Assembly: GCA_028583605.1 (NCBI GenBank) | Contig: CM053327.1 | Coordinates: forward strand, 18,773,629 to 18,837,628 | Source: Dastarcus helophoroides | Taxonomy: Eukaryota > Arthropoda > Insecta > Coleoptera > Bothrideridae | Direction of reading: 5' to 3' | Length of the DNA stretch: 64,000 bases | Shown: positions 11,429-24,136 of the stretch, one piece after another | How positions within the stretch are numbered: the stretch's first letter is position 1 | Layout of the letters: each line of letters opens with the position of its first letter | Program-made: the position numbers and the translations under genes | The notes under the pieces: model-generated | Told to the model about the DNA's origin: nothing | The model's input: only the letters and a program-made list of their open reading frames with translations | The model's database searches: none

Positions 11429-13239
11429 CATAGGCGTAGCTACAAAAAGGCAGGGTGGGGCCCTTGCCCCCCGTGGTTCATGCAGAAAACCAAAGATTTA
11501 TATGTATTCAACTAAATTAAAATTTTCTTTTCTCCTTTTTCTTGAAAATTTTTTTTTTTGGAAATTTCCAACTTTTTCTCAAATTTATTATTTTTTTACA
11601 ATATTTCCTTTTTTCGTTTGAAATTTTGCAATTATTCATAAAATTATGTTTCTTTTATTAAACATGACTTTTTAAAATTTCGATTTCTTATTTAAAAATT
11701 CGTATTTTTTTTCTGAATTTTACCATTTCTCCAAATTGGACTCTTTCTGACAATGTCGACTTTATCTGCAAATATCGATCTTTTTAATTCTACAATTTTC
11801 AGCTTGTTTATTAAAATTTGCCTTTTCCTCCAAATTTGGTCATCTTCAGATAAAAAGTATATTTTTTGGAAATTTAAAATTTTTATAAAAGGACAAAAAT
11901 TACGAAAAAAATTTTCTTTGTAATTTTCAACTCTTTTTTATTCAAATTTTTAAATAAAAATTGTTTATCAAAATTTTAACATGTATCACAATATTGGACA
12001 TTGACGCCACATTGAGGCAAGGTAGAGCACCTACCCTTCTCCAACTCAAGAGAAGTCAAGAGAAAATAAATACCCAAGAAATTTTGAATTTCTATTTTAA
12101 AAATTTCGATTTTTTCCCTAAAATTTGCTATTTTTTTTACATTTTGATAAAATCTGACTTTTTCTGGAAAATTTCGAATTTTCATCATGATTAAACGCTT
12201 TTTCTCAAAATTTAGACCTTTTTCGCAAATTTTTGATCATTTTCTCGTAACTTCGTTTTTTTTCTCGGACATTTGACTACTTTTCTCAAAACTCCGACTT
12301 TTTTTAAATTTGGCTTTCTCTCAAAAATTTTCAATTTTTTGTCCATTTTAGTCATTTTTTAAGTTTTTGAGATGGGTAAGGTTTTTATTTTTAATATGGT
12401 TTAATAAGACCTTTGACTTTTCCCAAACAATTTCTAAATTTTTTTTGAAATTATTACTTAATTCTCAAAAAAAAACTTCAATGTTCCTCCTAAAATTGAA
12501 CTTTCTCTTGAAAATTGAAATATTATTTAGAAAGTTCGATCTTTTTCTCGAAATTGCAACGTATTTTTTCAAAAATCGTGAACATTTTTCGAAATCCGTT
12601 CTTTTTTGATTAAAGGTTTTTTTCTAAATTTAGTTTTTAAACTTGATTCTCTGTAATTTCAACTTTTGGTCAAAATATCTTATTCTCAAAATTTTGACTT
12701 TTGCCTCAAAATTCGATATTTTCCGCTTTTGGCCATCTCCATTGAATTTTTTCTGAAGATCTTGACTTTTTATAGAATTCGTTTTGTTTTCTAAAATTGG
12801 ATCGAAATTTTAATAGAAAACTAAAATTCTGAAAATAATATTTTTAGGAAATTTTTAGAAGAAGATTTCTTGTAAATTTCAAGAATTTTACAAATTTTAA
12901 ATAAAATAAAATTGGTGAGAGAAATATTTGTGAAACTTGCATTTTCTTACCTCTTTCTCTTTCGACTTGTTCGACTTGTCACTTTTTCACAAAAAACGAC
13001 TTTTGAAAATTTCGTCTTTTTTTGACATTTCCACTTTCTGGAACTTTCGATATTTCTTGAAGTTCCCCAAAAGGTGTTTTCTTAATGTTTCGCTCTTTTT
13101 AGAATTTTAGATTTTAATCTGGAAATTCGATTTGTCGAGTTCGTGAAAGTACACATTACTAGCCAGAAGGAATTTTTTGCCCATGAATTATTCAGAATAA
13201 TTGTTGCCACGCTTGAAGGAAATCCTACCTACGCCCATG
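11429..13239. mobile_element. hAT-like non-autonomous element filled with a degenerate A/T array
   Basis: The left end reads CATAGGCGTAGCTACA and the inverse of the right end reads CATGGGCGTAGGTAGG, an imperfect 16-bp inverted pair. A GC-rich palindromic stretch (GGGGCCCTTGCCCC) sits just inside the left end. The interior, about 11520-13140, is low-complexity DNA in which TTTTTCTCGAAATTT-like phrases recur at irregular 20-30 bp spacing. Open frames in it are compositional artefacts. The flanking 8-mers match at only four of eight positions, so the target duplication is not established and the superfamily is a guess from the terminus. Confidence 0.5.
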
Positions 13240-15040
13240 TGGACGACAAAATTTTTTGGGCAACCTAAAAACATGTAGTTTATGTGTAAAAATTATTGAT
13301 TTTAAAAAGCCCTGATTAAATTTGCTGTAACCAATAAATTAAACCAGTAATTTATATGCACTTTGAATTTCAGAATAAAAAGCTTTTAAAAATTCTTAAA
13401 CATGAAATTTTAAAAACCCAAATTATAGTCCTTTTATATTTTAGAAACATTACTGACAATTTATCTTGTTCCTGTTGCCGCTCTAGGAGCTGCAATATAA
13501 TACCTTTAGGTTCGGTTAAAAAAAAATATTTTTTTATATGGTTATTTAAATAAAATAAAGTTTCATAACATTAATGTTTTCACAATTTTGGTCAATATGC
13601 CTGCCTTACTGTTTGCCCAAAAATTGCAATTAAATGGATTTCTATGGGACCTTTTCTCAATTTTTTACGAAATCTGAGGTATACTAAACATTTTCTTTTG
13701 TACTTTTGTAAAAAAGTAGTTTATATTGTAAAGTCACTGCAATTCCCAAATTATTTATTTATAAGTATATTTTTTTAATCAGTAATTTGTCGGGCTTGCA
13801 AGAACTGAAAAAACTAATTTTATTACCATCTTAATAAATGTAAAGAAAGTCTCGCAATTTTAGTAACAAAAGCTCGGACTACAAATAACTTTTCTGGCGC
13901 ATCCGCCAAATTTAACATTTCAGCAAGGTTATATAGAACCGTTTGATTATTCAGTAGAATTAGTTCAGCATGAAATTATGGATTCAATTCATTTTTTAAA
14001 ATTTTTAATTTTTTATTTTCTACAAAACTTTAAGTTTGGATTATCATTGAGACACTGTTTTGTTTGAATTCAAATTTAATTCAATAAATGTATAAATTAT
14101 AAGTGAGAATTAAAAATCTTTATCTTGAGGTTTTGAATAAATTTTCTAATATTTTTACACAAACAATTTCTGAGTTTCCAAGAAAAGATAGGATGTTTGT
14201 TAATTTTTCCCTGATTTTCTCCAAAATAAGTTAATTACACAATATAATTAAAAATAGCACTGTCAAAGGATATAGCACTTGATTTCTATTTCCCTTATTC
14301 AAGCCGCTGTCTCAATAACCAATTTTAAAGATGTGAATACCCTTGTCCCCCAGTTTAAATAAGAAGTTGATCAACAAATAAGTTATATACATTTGCCCAT
14401 AATAACAACTTTGGCATTACCTCTAATATGTATCACCTGTTCCTATAATAACGAAACAAATATTCTATTTGAATAATCATAGGGTTGTCTCATATGCCAT
14501 CAATTATTCATTAAATAATGTATTGATGACATTACCTTGGTGGTTTACTGGTAATGTTTTTATTTTTTATATTTTTATACATTAACTGATGTAATATTAT
14601 TGACTATATTTATAATTTATATATACGGTAGATAAGTTTAATATCAGATTGATGCTCGTAACTTAAAAGACAATATCCCGGGAGCTATTACTAGTCCAGT
14701 CAAATTGTCGTTTTTCCCTATGTTAAGCTTGCAAATGCTATGACGTCAGCGATATTTTGAGGGTTTGTTCAAAAGCTATCAAAAGGTGCTTTGCCTAGTT
14801 TTCGTTAATATTGGGTGGTGGCGTTAGTTTCCATATTGGAAAATAATAGTTCAATTCAACTAGCTGTGTAACTGTTCAAGTTAGAACATTTAAAAAAACA
14901 TTTTAAACTCCTTAACGAGTGCTACGACTTTGAATGTATTAATTACTTTTATAACAAAAAGCATGGACTATTAACTATTTCTAAATTTGCTAGGAAATTA
15001 CTTTGTTCTAGATTTTTAAAGTTAAAACCGTAAAAGGGAA
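13240..15040. other. No gene recognised
   Basis: AT-rich intergenic DNA. A short open frame at 13356-13553 has no recognisable family. No clear repeat boundaries were seen. Confidence 0.45.
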
Positions 15041-15640
15041 AAATGGAATCCTTACAATATCACTCTCCGTCCGTCCCTCCGTCTGTCACAAAGAGGTTTT
15101 CCTCGAAAATTGTGACGTAGAAAATTTAAATTTTGCACAGCATTAGTTCTCAATAACCCCCATAAATAGCGCCAGCCAACAATTAGAAAAAAATATACTT
15201 TTCAATAAAATGGTCACGAAAAAGTTTAAGTTTAAGTTAATATATAATGTAAGGCATTATTTGAAAGAGCTACCTCATAAAATCCTTATATATTTTTTAA
15301 TAATTTTCGATCCAATAGTCTTAAAAATACAGCTCACAATGTGTAAGAAATGAGGGTCCTCCCTCTAAGCTCCTAAGTTTCTAAAAAAAAAATTTAGATT
15401 TTAATAAGATTAGAAAATATTGGGCTATACATATATTATCCGAAAATTGCAGGTATTTTCGATATCGTAATAATTGTTGACAAAATAATATTTTATGGCA
15501 AAATATGCGCTTGCATTCCAAGGCATAGTGACTCATATAGTATTAATCTTTTTCAAATAAGATACTTAATTTAATGGAAGGATTAAAATGCATATTAAAT
15601 TTGTCTTTTACATTACTTTTGGATTCTAGATTCGAGGTGG
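15040..15640. repeat. Dispersed repeat, copy 1 of 2
   Basis: This stretch is collinear with 24640-25210. Shared landmarks in order are a CCGTCTGTCACAA/CCGTCTGTTACAA phrase, AGGTTTTCCTCGAAAA, a CCAGCCAACRATTAGAARAA phrase, AATTTTCGATCCAATMGTCTT and a TTTGTCYKTTACATTA phrase near the end. It is noncoding. It lies directly downstream of the minus-strand LINE at 15640-17890, so it could be that LINE's 3' untranslated region. The second copy, however, has no LINE coding sequence beside it. Confidence 0.7.
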
Positions 15641-17890
15641 ATTGCCTAGAGTTTAGACCAGCACTTTCCGGGCCCATTGTGCTATGTCTGCGATTGAGGC
15701 GTCCTTGGTCATTAATTTAGCCACCCAACCTTGTTGAGAAACTAAAGAACGCCCCTTGGATGTGCCTCTCTCAAACCGGCCACACTAGGCTAAAAGTGTG
15801 CCAGCGTGGATCCTCCGATTGATACTAGTGTCAGGCAGTGACACATCACTTGCTCGACACTTTCATCTTCTTCTAAACACCCCCGAAAACTCGAGTAGTT
15901 TATAATTTCCATTCTGTGGAGGTGTTTGTTTAATCTACAGTGACCTGTCCACATCCCTACAAGTTTCTTGAGGTTATTTCTTGAAAGTTGTAGGCTTAGT
16001 TTTTCCCTTTCCCTGCGGCATTCTAGTGAATGCTTGAGTCTGTCAACATGTTGGGCTTTGTGTTTACGATGGATTTCTTCGTTTAGTAGGAGAAGGGTTG
16101 GTTATGGTCCAATGAATTGCCCCTTCGAAGCCTTCCTCGCCAGATTGTCAGCGCGTTGGTTTTCCTTTTGTCCAGAATGTCCTTTGATAAATTGCATTCT
16201 GCTGTGATAGACGTTCTACAGCTAGATGACAGTTCCAACCAGCACTGGGTTTGTTTTCACCTTCCTCAGAGCCTTAAGGGCTACCTGGCTCTTCGTCTTT
16301 TTTTGGATATATATTCCTGCATTGTTCAGTTACCTCATTTGTTCGGCGCTATATAAAATTCTCAATATCTTCTCTTGGAAAATTGTTGAGTATCTAACTT
16401 AATAATTACATCTAGGTTTAGGTCTTCCGAGAAGATTCCTGTTCCAGTGCCCGTATTTCTTTTCAATCCATCCGTGTGTATACTTACGTCTGGTATCCTT
16501 ACCTGTAGTTCATCCATTTTTATAGGTACCATTTTGTTAAGTTATATTTCACTGGAAGATGGTACATTGGCGCACCCAGAATGGATGCCTTTTGGAGCGC
16601 CCTCTCCATTATGCGTGGGTGACCCACCATTTTACCTGCCGTATCCCACATTCCTCCTGCTGACAAAAGGAGGGAGGAAGCCTGTGCCGCCCCCTCAAGA
16701 AATATATCAGAGATGGCAGACACAAGATCGCCTCCATTACTGCTGTTGGAGTGGATTTCATTGCTCCTATCACTGCCAGACAGGGTAGTCACTGAATGTA
16801 ATTTAGCTCTTGTTATATAGTGATGCACCTTATCTTTGGCCACCAAACTATAACTCCGTAGCTTACAATTGGTCTGATGACTGCCGTGTATAGCCAAAAG
16901 ACCATCTTTTAGGGGATAACCCCCAAGACTTTCCGATGGCCCCACCGCATTGCTAGAAGATCTTGTAGGCTTTGTTTAATTTATTTTTAATGTGGTACTT
17001 CCAGTTCAGTTTGCTGTCAAGTTTAATACCAAGGCATTTTACTCGATTTGACAAACCGAGTTGGGTTCCCATAAGTTTAGGAAATTTTAGTCGTGCTAAT
17101 TTCCTCTTATTCGTGACAAGAACCATTTCCGTCTTTGCAGGGTTTGCTACTAGGGAATGTTCTTTACCCATTTCTCGACTATATTTAGGGCATCTTGCAT
17201 TAACTCGAAGAGTACTCCTTCGTGTTTACCTAAAAGCAGAATGATTATATCATCTGCATAGCCAATTGTATAGAAGTCCCGGTCGTTAATTTTTCGGATA
17301 AGGTCATCCGCCATGATTAACCATATAAGGGGGGATAATACATCCCCTTTGCGGACATCCTTTACTTACGATTCCTCCGACCGGATAGTCTCCTACTGTA
17401 ACTTGTTTTGCTCGCCACTCAAGTATATGTCGCATGAGTTCCCGCAAGGCGGGTTCAATGCCGCAACACTCAAGTGCCAGAGAAATGCTATCGAAGTTAG
17501 GTCTATCAAAAGCACCTTCTATTTCCAGGAATACACCCAGGGTGTGTTCTGTTACTTCTAGCGATCTCTCGAATATGCTAACTACTGAATGTAGTGCAGT
17601 TTCGGTAGCTTTGCCGGAAGTAAAGGCATGTTGATTTGAATGTAAGGGTAGTGTATGTCGAGGCTATCCCTTATATATCTTTTGCACAACCGCTTCAACT
17701 TCTTTAGTAGGAAGGATGTTAGACTAATTGGGAGACATTGATTTAAATTTACCATGAGGTTTACCAGATTTTAAGATAAAAATTACTTTGACTTCTCTCC
17801 ATTCTCGGGGTATGTATTTATATATGGCACAGCTTTAACAACATTCAAATAATGCTGTGGCGGATTTAAGGGTGAGGTGGTTTCCTTTTT
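15640..17890 (-). mobile_element. LINE relic with reverse transcriptase and RNase H
   Basis: Reading the minus strand from about 17890 downward, an RT appears in order: IPREWREVKVIFILKSGKPH, TLGVFLEIEGAFDRPNFDSI, the intact catalytic box GYADDIIILL near 17250, then NPAKTEMVLVTNKRKLARLK and KCLGIKLDSKLNWKYHIKNK (16953-17171), and GGAIGKSWGLSPK. It continues into an RNase H-like region ending with KGHSGQKENQRADNLARKAS near 16130. The C-terminus holds a CHCLTL-like zinc-binding remnant near 15850. RT followed by RNase H is characteristic of the I/R1/LOA side of non-LTR elements. Frameshifts and stops occur throughout (for example near 17160), so the copy is dead. Open frames on the plus strand here are mirror images of this element. 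Confidence 0.85.
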
Positions 17891-19990
17891 TTTAGTCCTT
17901 AAAAATGTTTTAATAGAAAGTTTTCTCACATTTTCATAGTAAAAAAATATTTAAGTGGACTAATAGTAAGTTCCATAGGGCCCCGATCAATTTTAGTCCG
18001 TCCCTACTTGCAGGATGTCAGCACCTTTATCATTAATAAAATTATTTACAAAGATAACGTAAAAAACAAAATCAAATTTTTAACTAACTTATTTAAGAAA
18101 GCACTCTCTACAAAAATTAGCATGACAACTGTCTACTTAATATTTCTTTTTACAAAAGTGCGAATTTTAATCTAACTGATAATGAACCAATTTTTTTTAT
18201 TAATAAATGATTACTTTAAGGGAAAAATGCTGCAAAGTAAAAGTTTTAGAATAAAGCAGACTATCTGATAGGTATTTTTAAATACCCATTTCTCTATTTT
18301 CTTGTCAAAATACTTCGTTTCAGAAGAAGAAGAAAAGTAAAAAGATCATAGAAATACATCCTATCATATACGCATATGCTCTAAGAAGCATTTACCGCAA
18401 ATATTTTCTCAGCAAGACACATAAACGCATAAAACGAGTTTTGTGTATAAAATAATATTAAAATTTTTGGAGGGGTTAGTTTACCTCCACGAGGAGTGGA
18501 AAAATTTGGCATTTTTTATATTTCTTGTCCAACTAGACTTGAAAAAAGTTAGGTAAGAAACAGCATCGACTTTTTGACAGTTTCGACTTTTAGGGGGTGA
18601 AACTACCCTTAAAACGTGTCTCTAAAATTTCGGTCCTTTAAAACATATCGAAAAATAGGTAAAATCGATGCCAAACACCTTTTCTTGTTAGAAAAATATT
18701 GTTTATCTTGGAATACTTTTTACTTTTGAATTCTTAATTATTAATTAAAAGATTTTTGAGACATCCATATTTTAATTTTTTAAATAACATATTATAAATA
18801 ATGTTTGTATCCAAAAAATGTATAGATCCATATTTTAATCCGTGGTTCCATAGCATTGTTTAATAATTTCAATAATCTAAATAATAAACTGTCGTATTCG
18901 TAAGCTTGAACAAAGCTGAACTGTAAACTAAAAAATAAATATTTTGAAATTTTAAACTGAAAAAAGCGGTATATATCCCTTACATTCAAAGTTGCTCAAA
19001 TCTGAAATTGTTTTTTTTTACATTACTCGTAGCGATATTATATTTTAAGTTCAATCAATTTTACTAAAAAATGTTGTACTTTTTTTTAAATCTAGTTACC
19101 TTGTTTTATTAAAATTACTGTAATAAAATAAATTATTATTTTGATCCTTTTTTATAGAAATTAAGGCTAGCTTATTCAGCATAACATGCAATAATGGAAT
19201 TCATCTTTTTTATTTAATCAGAAATAAGTGCTCCCGTGGGTAATATATTCATGTATTCAAAAGAGGTGTAATCTTCTTATTTAATCATTCATAATAAACC
19301 CTGTGTATATTAAAACAGAAACTACTGGAATTAATACTCACAGACATATTTAAATTATTAAATCTCTTTCACCGAAAAAGTTCTAAAAACAACCCTTCAC
19401 TCACGACGAACATCAAAGTTAATTAAGTAGGAGCAAACTTTGGCAAAAGTTTTGTTTTTCATCGATTATCGCTATCCGCGCTAAACACTCAAAAGAATTG
19501 ACAGTTTCGCTGATTTCTCGGCGGAAATTTAATTAAATTCGCCGAAATATTTCGAGGCGCATCCACTGCGATGGCGTAGTAAGCGCGCGAACAGTTGAAG
19601 TTCGCAACGCGAGGGGTGCTTTTACAACTGGCCGACTTCGATGTAACCGCCAAAAGTTTTGCTCCGCTCCTGCTTCTGTCATCAACGCAAGCGCTCCCTA
19701 TTTCATCCCTTCAACTTTATATAACAATCGGGATTATTTTTAGCCCCCGAAGAACAGATAAAAAACAAATAAATAGCTTTCCATTGTAGACATCTTCTTT
19801 GAAATTCCGTATTTGTTGCATCGCAAGGTTAAATCCTGCAGAGAATGTAATGAAATTTCGCTGTAAAAATCAGGAATAAATAAAAACGCTTACTCTGAAG
19901 GATGTTAGGGATGAGCAATGTATTTTAAAAGAGGAATGGGTTACAGGCTTGCAAAATTATCATGTTTTTTGCATTATTAAATATTTGTAA
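17891..19990. other. No gene recognised; GC-richer island at ~19430-19700
   Basis: Mostly AT-rich. Between about 19430 and 19700 the base composition rises and CG dinucleotides are frequent (GCGCGCGAACAG and similar). This could be a small regulatory or promoter-like island or an old element. No coding exon or RNA gene could be attached to it. Confidence 0.4.
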
Positions 19991-20901
19991 TTGTAATATT
20001 CTCTTTTTTAAAGTGTAATCCACTCGTAAAGGGCAACCCCAATATGCCTTAAGGCACTGCGAGTAGGATACGAAAACAAGGATAGATGGCGATGAATCGC
20101 CTTCTTAAACAAGGATAGGTTGTAATTTTTAGGAAAATTCCTTTCGGTAACTGAGTTCCATAGCTTGGAAAGTTCTATAGAAAAAAGAATCTCCGTAGAC
20201 AGAAGTGCTCGCTGTGTCAAGCTGGACCGCACAGGAATTGCTGTCTCCGAACCGCCTTGTGTGCCTCGAAAATCTTGCCCTTGGGGGGATCAATCCTATT
20301 AGTTCCTGTGAGCATCTCCCATGACAGAACTTGTAGAAAAGGAACAAGTCACCAACCATCCGCCTGTGCTCTAGTCTTTCAAGAGAATCGGTCAAACACT
20401 CGTCATCAATTAGGCCAATCGCTCTTCTTTGAATTGAATTCAAAAGAACTAAAGTGTGCTTTGGAGCTAAACCCCAAACATGAGAACAGTATTCAACTGT
20501 TGGCCTAACTTGAGATTTGTATTGTGTAAGTGATAAGATGTGAGGTACTTTTTAGCTCTAAAAAGGAAGCCTAGCGTACTTGATAATGGCGCGCATATGA
20601 TTCTCCCAAGAGAAGTTAGTACTTGCATTCACTCCTAGGATAGTCACATTAGATCCCATCGGAAGGATTTTACCTTCAATTAGCATGTTTGTTGCATTAT
20701 CCCTTAATGTTCTCTGAGAGAAAACAGCGGCCTGAGTTTTTGAAGCGTTAAGGTAGGCCAGATTTTTCTTACCTTGTTTCAAAATGATTTCAAGATCTCG
20801 AATAATCATCTGTATCTGCTGTTCCCTTAGTCGATCTAAAGCAGCGGCGGATAATGTTTTGTCAGAGAAAAAAATGACACCAGGCTACGATAGTCTGCTT
20901 A

Positions 20902-21174
20902 CAGTAGACTCCCGCTAAAGTTATGCTCACCGTACTGGATCTACCGTTAAAGTTGCTACTCCCCGTAATCCCTACCGTTGTCAAAAAATATATACGTTTT
21001 ATTAATCCTTGCGCGGTTGAGTGGGTTATTTAAAAGTGGCGCTAAAACTCGGAAGTGCAATTCGTTGTTTGAAAATCAGAGTGGGGGAATATCCGCGCAA
21101 CTTTAACGGTGGTATCGTGACAACTTTAATGAGTGTGCAACTTTAACGGGCGCAGCTTTAGCGGGAGTCGACTG
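20902..21174. mobile_element. 273-bp pogo/Tigger-like MITE inside the LINE
   Basis: The ends are CAGTAGACTCCCGCTAAAG and, inverted, CAGTCGACTCCCGCTAAAG, a near-perfect 19-bp pair flanked by TA (20900-20901 and 21175-21176). Repeated CTTTAACGG/CCGTTAAAG motifs fill the interior. There is no coding capacity. Terminus sequence and TA duplication resemble pogo/Tigger-type elements. It interrupts the LINE at the codons of the YADD catalytic box. Confidence 0.85.
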
Positions 21175-21747
21175 TAGCTGTATATAGGATCGGAAGTTGA
21201 AGCTAAAAGATCATTTATGTGTAAAAGAAACAGAGTAGGAGACAGAACAGACCCCTGAGGCATCCCTGCATTAATCGCAAATGTCTCCGACGAAATGCCA
21301 TCAACGACGACCTGGAGAGATCTGTCAGCGAGAAAATTGGATATCAAATGACAGAGTCCAGGAGGAAGACCATACAAAGATATTAATTTGGCGAGAAGAG
21401 ATCGGTGCCAGACTCTGTCAAAACCCTTTGAGATATCCAATGCCACAATCCTAGATTCTCCATGTTTTTCCGTGTGAGTTACAGATATGAGTAACATATG
21501 CCAGTAGATCGCCAGTTGAGGTTGTTATCGGAAACCGTATTGCCTGTCCGAGATTATTCCATTCTCCTCCAGATATTTAAGAATCTCGATGTTAATAACC
21601 TTTTCCATCACTTGAGATATAACGGGTAACAAAGATATAAGGCGATATTTGCTAGCCAGATTCCTTTTTCCCTTTTTAGGGACAGACTGCACCCTAGCAG
21701 ATTTTCAGATGTTAGAGAATGCACATTTGTTGTAAGAGAGTATAAAC

Positions 21748-23602
21748 CAGGACTTCGAACCGCTGTTTTTTTCGTTCCGGTTTTCAGTTTTCGTTCCGGC
21801 AAAAAAATTATATCGGTTCTGTTCCGGTTTTCGTTCCGATAAAAATAACGGTTTTTTCCGGTTTTCGGTTCAGTTCCGGGTGATTTATTTTTTGGTTTTT
21901 AAAAGTTTTTTGAATTAAAAATTGATTTTTGAATATAATTTAGAAAATGTGATGTCTTTTTTTCTTCGATATTACAACACGTAACTACTGTGATCTTGTC
22001 TAAAATTGAAGGAAAATATTTTCTATTTTTCAAGTTTAAAAACGTCATGCTGAAACTCTGAATTTTGAGTTAAATTTGAGTTCAAATTTCAAGAAAAACC
22101 CAAACTTTATAAAAACCTAAATCGGAATTTTGGGTTTAGATATTTCAAATTTAAATTCGAAATTTTCATAAAAATCTTAAATAGTTATATACCCTAGAAT
22201 TGTAAACTTCTAGAATATACGAACTTTGACGATTAAAATCGAAAATTTGAGAGACTTTTCTCTTTTCTTTCATAATTTTGGTTCTCTATCGAAGTTTTGA
22301 CTTTGACTCGTTTTTTCTAATAAAAATGATTTTTACTGTTACGATTTTGTTTTCTAGAATTCTCGATTAAAAAAAAACAAATAAAAAAATGAATAAAAAC
22401 AAAAGAGAATTAAAATTATAAAATAAAAAGTTTTGAATTAAGATTTTGCGAGACAGTCACAATTTCAAAAAAAGAACTTCAAATTTATTTAAAAAAAGAG
22501 TTTTTAAAATTTCTACCCTAATTCACAACTCTTGATTTTAAACCAAAATATTCGATTTTTTTTCTGGAAATGTTGCTGAAAATTTCAAATTTTCTAAAAA
22601 AGTAAAATTTTTCAGAAAGTTTTATTTAACGTGTTTACCTTTTTTCGATATTTTAATTTTTTTCTTTTGCAGTTTTAAATTTAAACTTGTATGTACTTTT
22701 TATTATTATTTTTTTCTAAAAGTTTGACTTTAAACAAAATTTAGTCTTTCTGTAGCAACCTCCTAACCTTTTTATCGACAGGTTGACTTTATTGTTGAAT
22801 TATAGAAATTTTTATTGAAATTATGAGAGACTTGGAAATTTTTAGTTTGTTTTTTCTCAAAACATAGACTTTTTCAAAAATAATGTCTTTTTTTTGAAAT
22901 TTCGGTATTCTTTAGAGATTTTAAATTAATATTCAAAATAAAAAATAACAACATAAAATTTTTAAATTCAAATTTGCACTTTTGCGTTTGAAATCTAACT
23001 TCTGCTAACATTTTAAGCAAAAATTTGAAATTTTTAATGGAAATGTAAATTGTAAGAATAAAAGTAAAAAATTTCACAAAAAGTGCAATGTCAATTATTT
23101 CTAAACCTAAATTTTCTATGAAAAAAATTGAAATCTTAAGATCAATGACCAATTTTCTGAAAAAAATATGCGCGAATTTCAATTTTAAAGACGAAATTTT
23201 AGAAATAATTTCAGTTGTAGCTAAAAAGTTTGTAAATAAACTTAACATTTTAAGGATGGATTTTTGACACAAAAGTTAAAACTTAAAATTTTAATTTGGG
23301 TTAAAATTTTGAGAATAACGTCAATATTTTTTAGAAAATGTGAAAATTGTGAGTTTCTAATCCAATCTAATTAGAAATGAAAGATAAAGATGAGATGAAA
23401 GTTGCATGGAATTGTGTAAAATTTTGGAAAAAAAAATGAAATTTCAAAAAAAATTCCAATCTTAAGTATAAAGTAAAAACTATTTTAAGTAAATAAATTC
23501 GACGAACCGAAATAAACCGGTTTTTTTTCCGATTTTGTTCCGACGAAAATAACGGTTTTTTCCGGTTTTCGATTTTCAGTTTAGTTTCGGTTCGAAGCCC
23601 TA
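21748..23602. mobile_element. hAT-like non-autonomous element inside the LINE
   Basis: The left end reads CAGGACTTCGAACCG and the inverse of the right end reads TAGGGCTTCGAACCGAAAC. The flanking octamers GTATAAAC (21740-21747) and GTATAGAC (23603-23610) match at seven of eight positions, fitting the 8-bp duplication of hAT transposons. Both subterminal regions carry repeated GTTCCGGTTTTCG motifs (21770-21890 and 23510-23585). The interior is low-complexity A/T-rich DNA, and the open frame at 22874-23272 is compositional. Removing it joins the LINE reading on both sides. Confidence 0.85.
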
Positions 23603-24136
23603 GTATAGACAACTTGTTTAGGGACATCATCAAGGCCAGAAACTTTCGAGGTGTCGAGCTCGAGGAGAATCTTCCTGATTGTGCGTTGTCTGAAAACAAC
23701 TTCAGGCATCAAAGTGCCAACCTTGGGAAGAATAGGAGGTTCTGTGTTTCGAGAATCAAGGTTGTAATTTTCAGCAAACATTAAGGCTTATATGTCAGCC
23801 TTTTCCTTAAAGGTAGTAGCAATATTGAAATTTTCATCGAGTAAAGGTGGAAAATTTGAAGACGTAAAATTCTTTCCATTCGACTTTGCAAATCCCCAAA
23901 AGGACCTGGAACCCTCCGGACAGTTGATTAGCCTTTGGCCATTTTACGATCGAAATCACTTTTTGCCAACATATTAAAAAGTATTCGACGTAAAAGAAAA
24001 AAACCCAAGAGTTATTTACTCAATAGCACATTAAGTTACCAGAATGCAATTCCAAATGTTGTCCTAAAACTTACACGGGCCCTGTGTTAGGTAACTGTAA
24101 ATCTTGTATTATGGATTATTTACATCCGAGCTTATG

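Larger units (their letters stand above)
20000..23985 (-). mobile_element. Jockey/CR1-like LINE, split by two later insertions
   Basis: Minus-strand pieces join across two inserted elements. Segment 23603-23985 has the RT start (PPLLDENFNIATTFKEKADI, then VVFRQRTIRKILLELDTSKV). Segment 21175-21747 has RIVALDISKGFDRVWHRSLL and INAGMPQGSVLSPTLFLLHI. Segment 20008-20901 has GKILPMGSNVTILGVNASTN, the IQRRAIGLIDDECLTDSLER block, and a tail ending near an ATCCACTCGTAAAGGGCAAC 3' motif. The same family is at 6997-7660 on the plus strand. Besides the insertions there are internal frameshifts, and the 5' part upstream of the RT is missing. Confidence 0.85.

Noticed and set aside
15968..16788. Plus-strand open frames that look protein-like (SLSLRHSSECL..., CVGDPPFYLPYPTF...)
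   Set aside because: They are the mirror of a minus-strand LINE with recognisable RT and RNase H motifs.
22874..23272. 132-residue minus-strand open frame
   Set aside because: Composition-driven frame inside the hAT-like insert; no domain.
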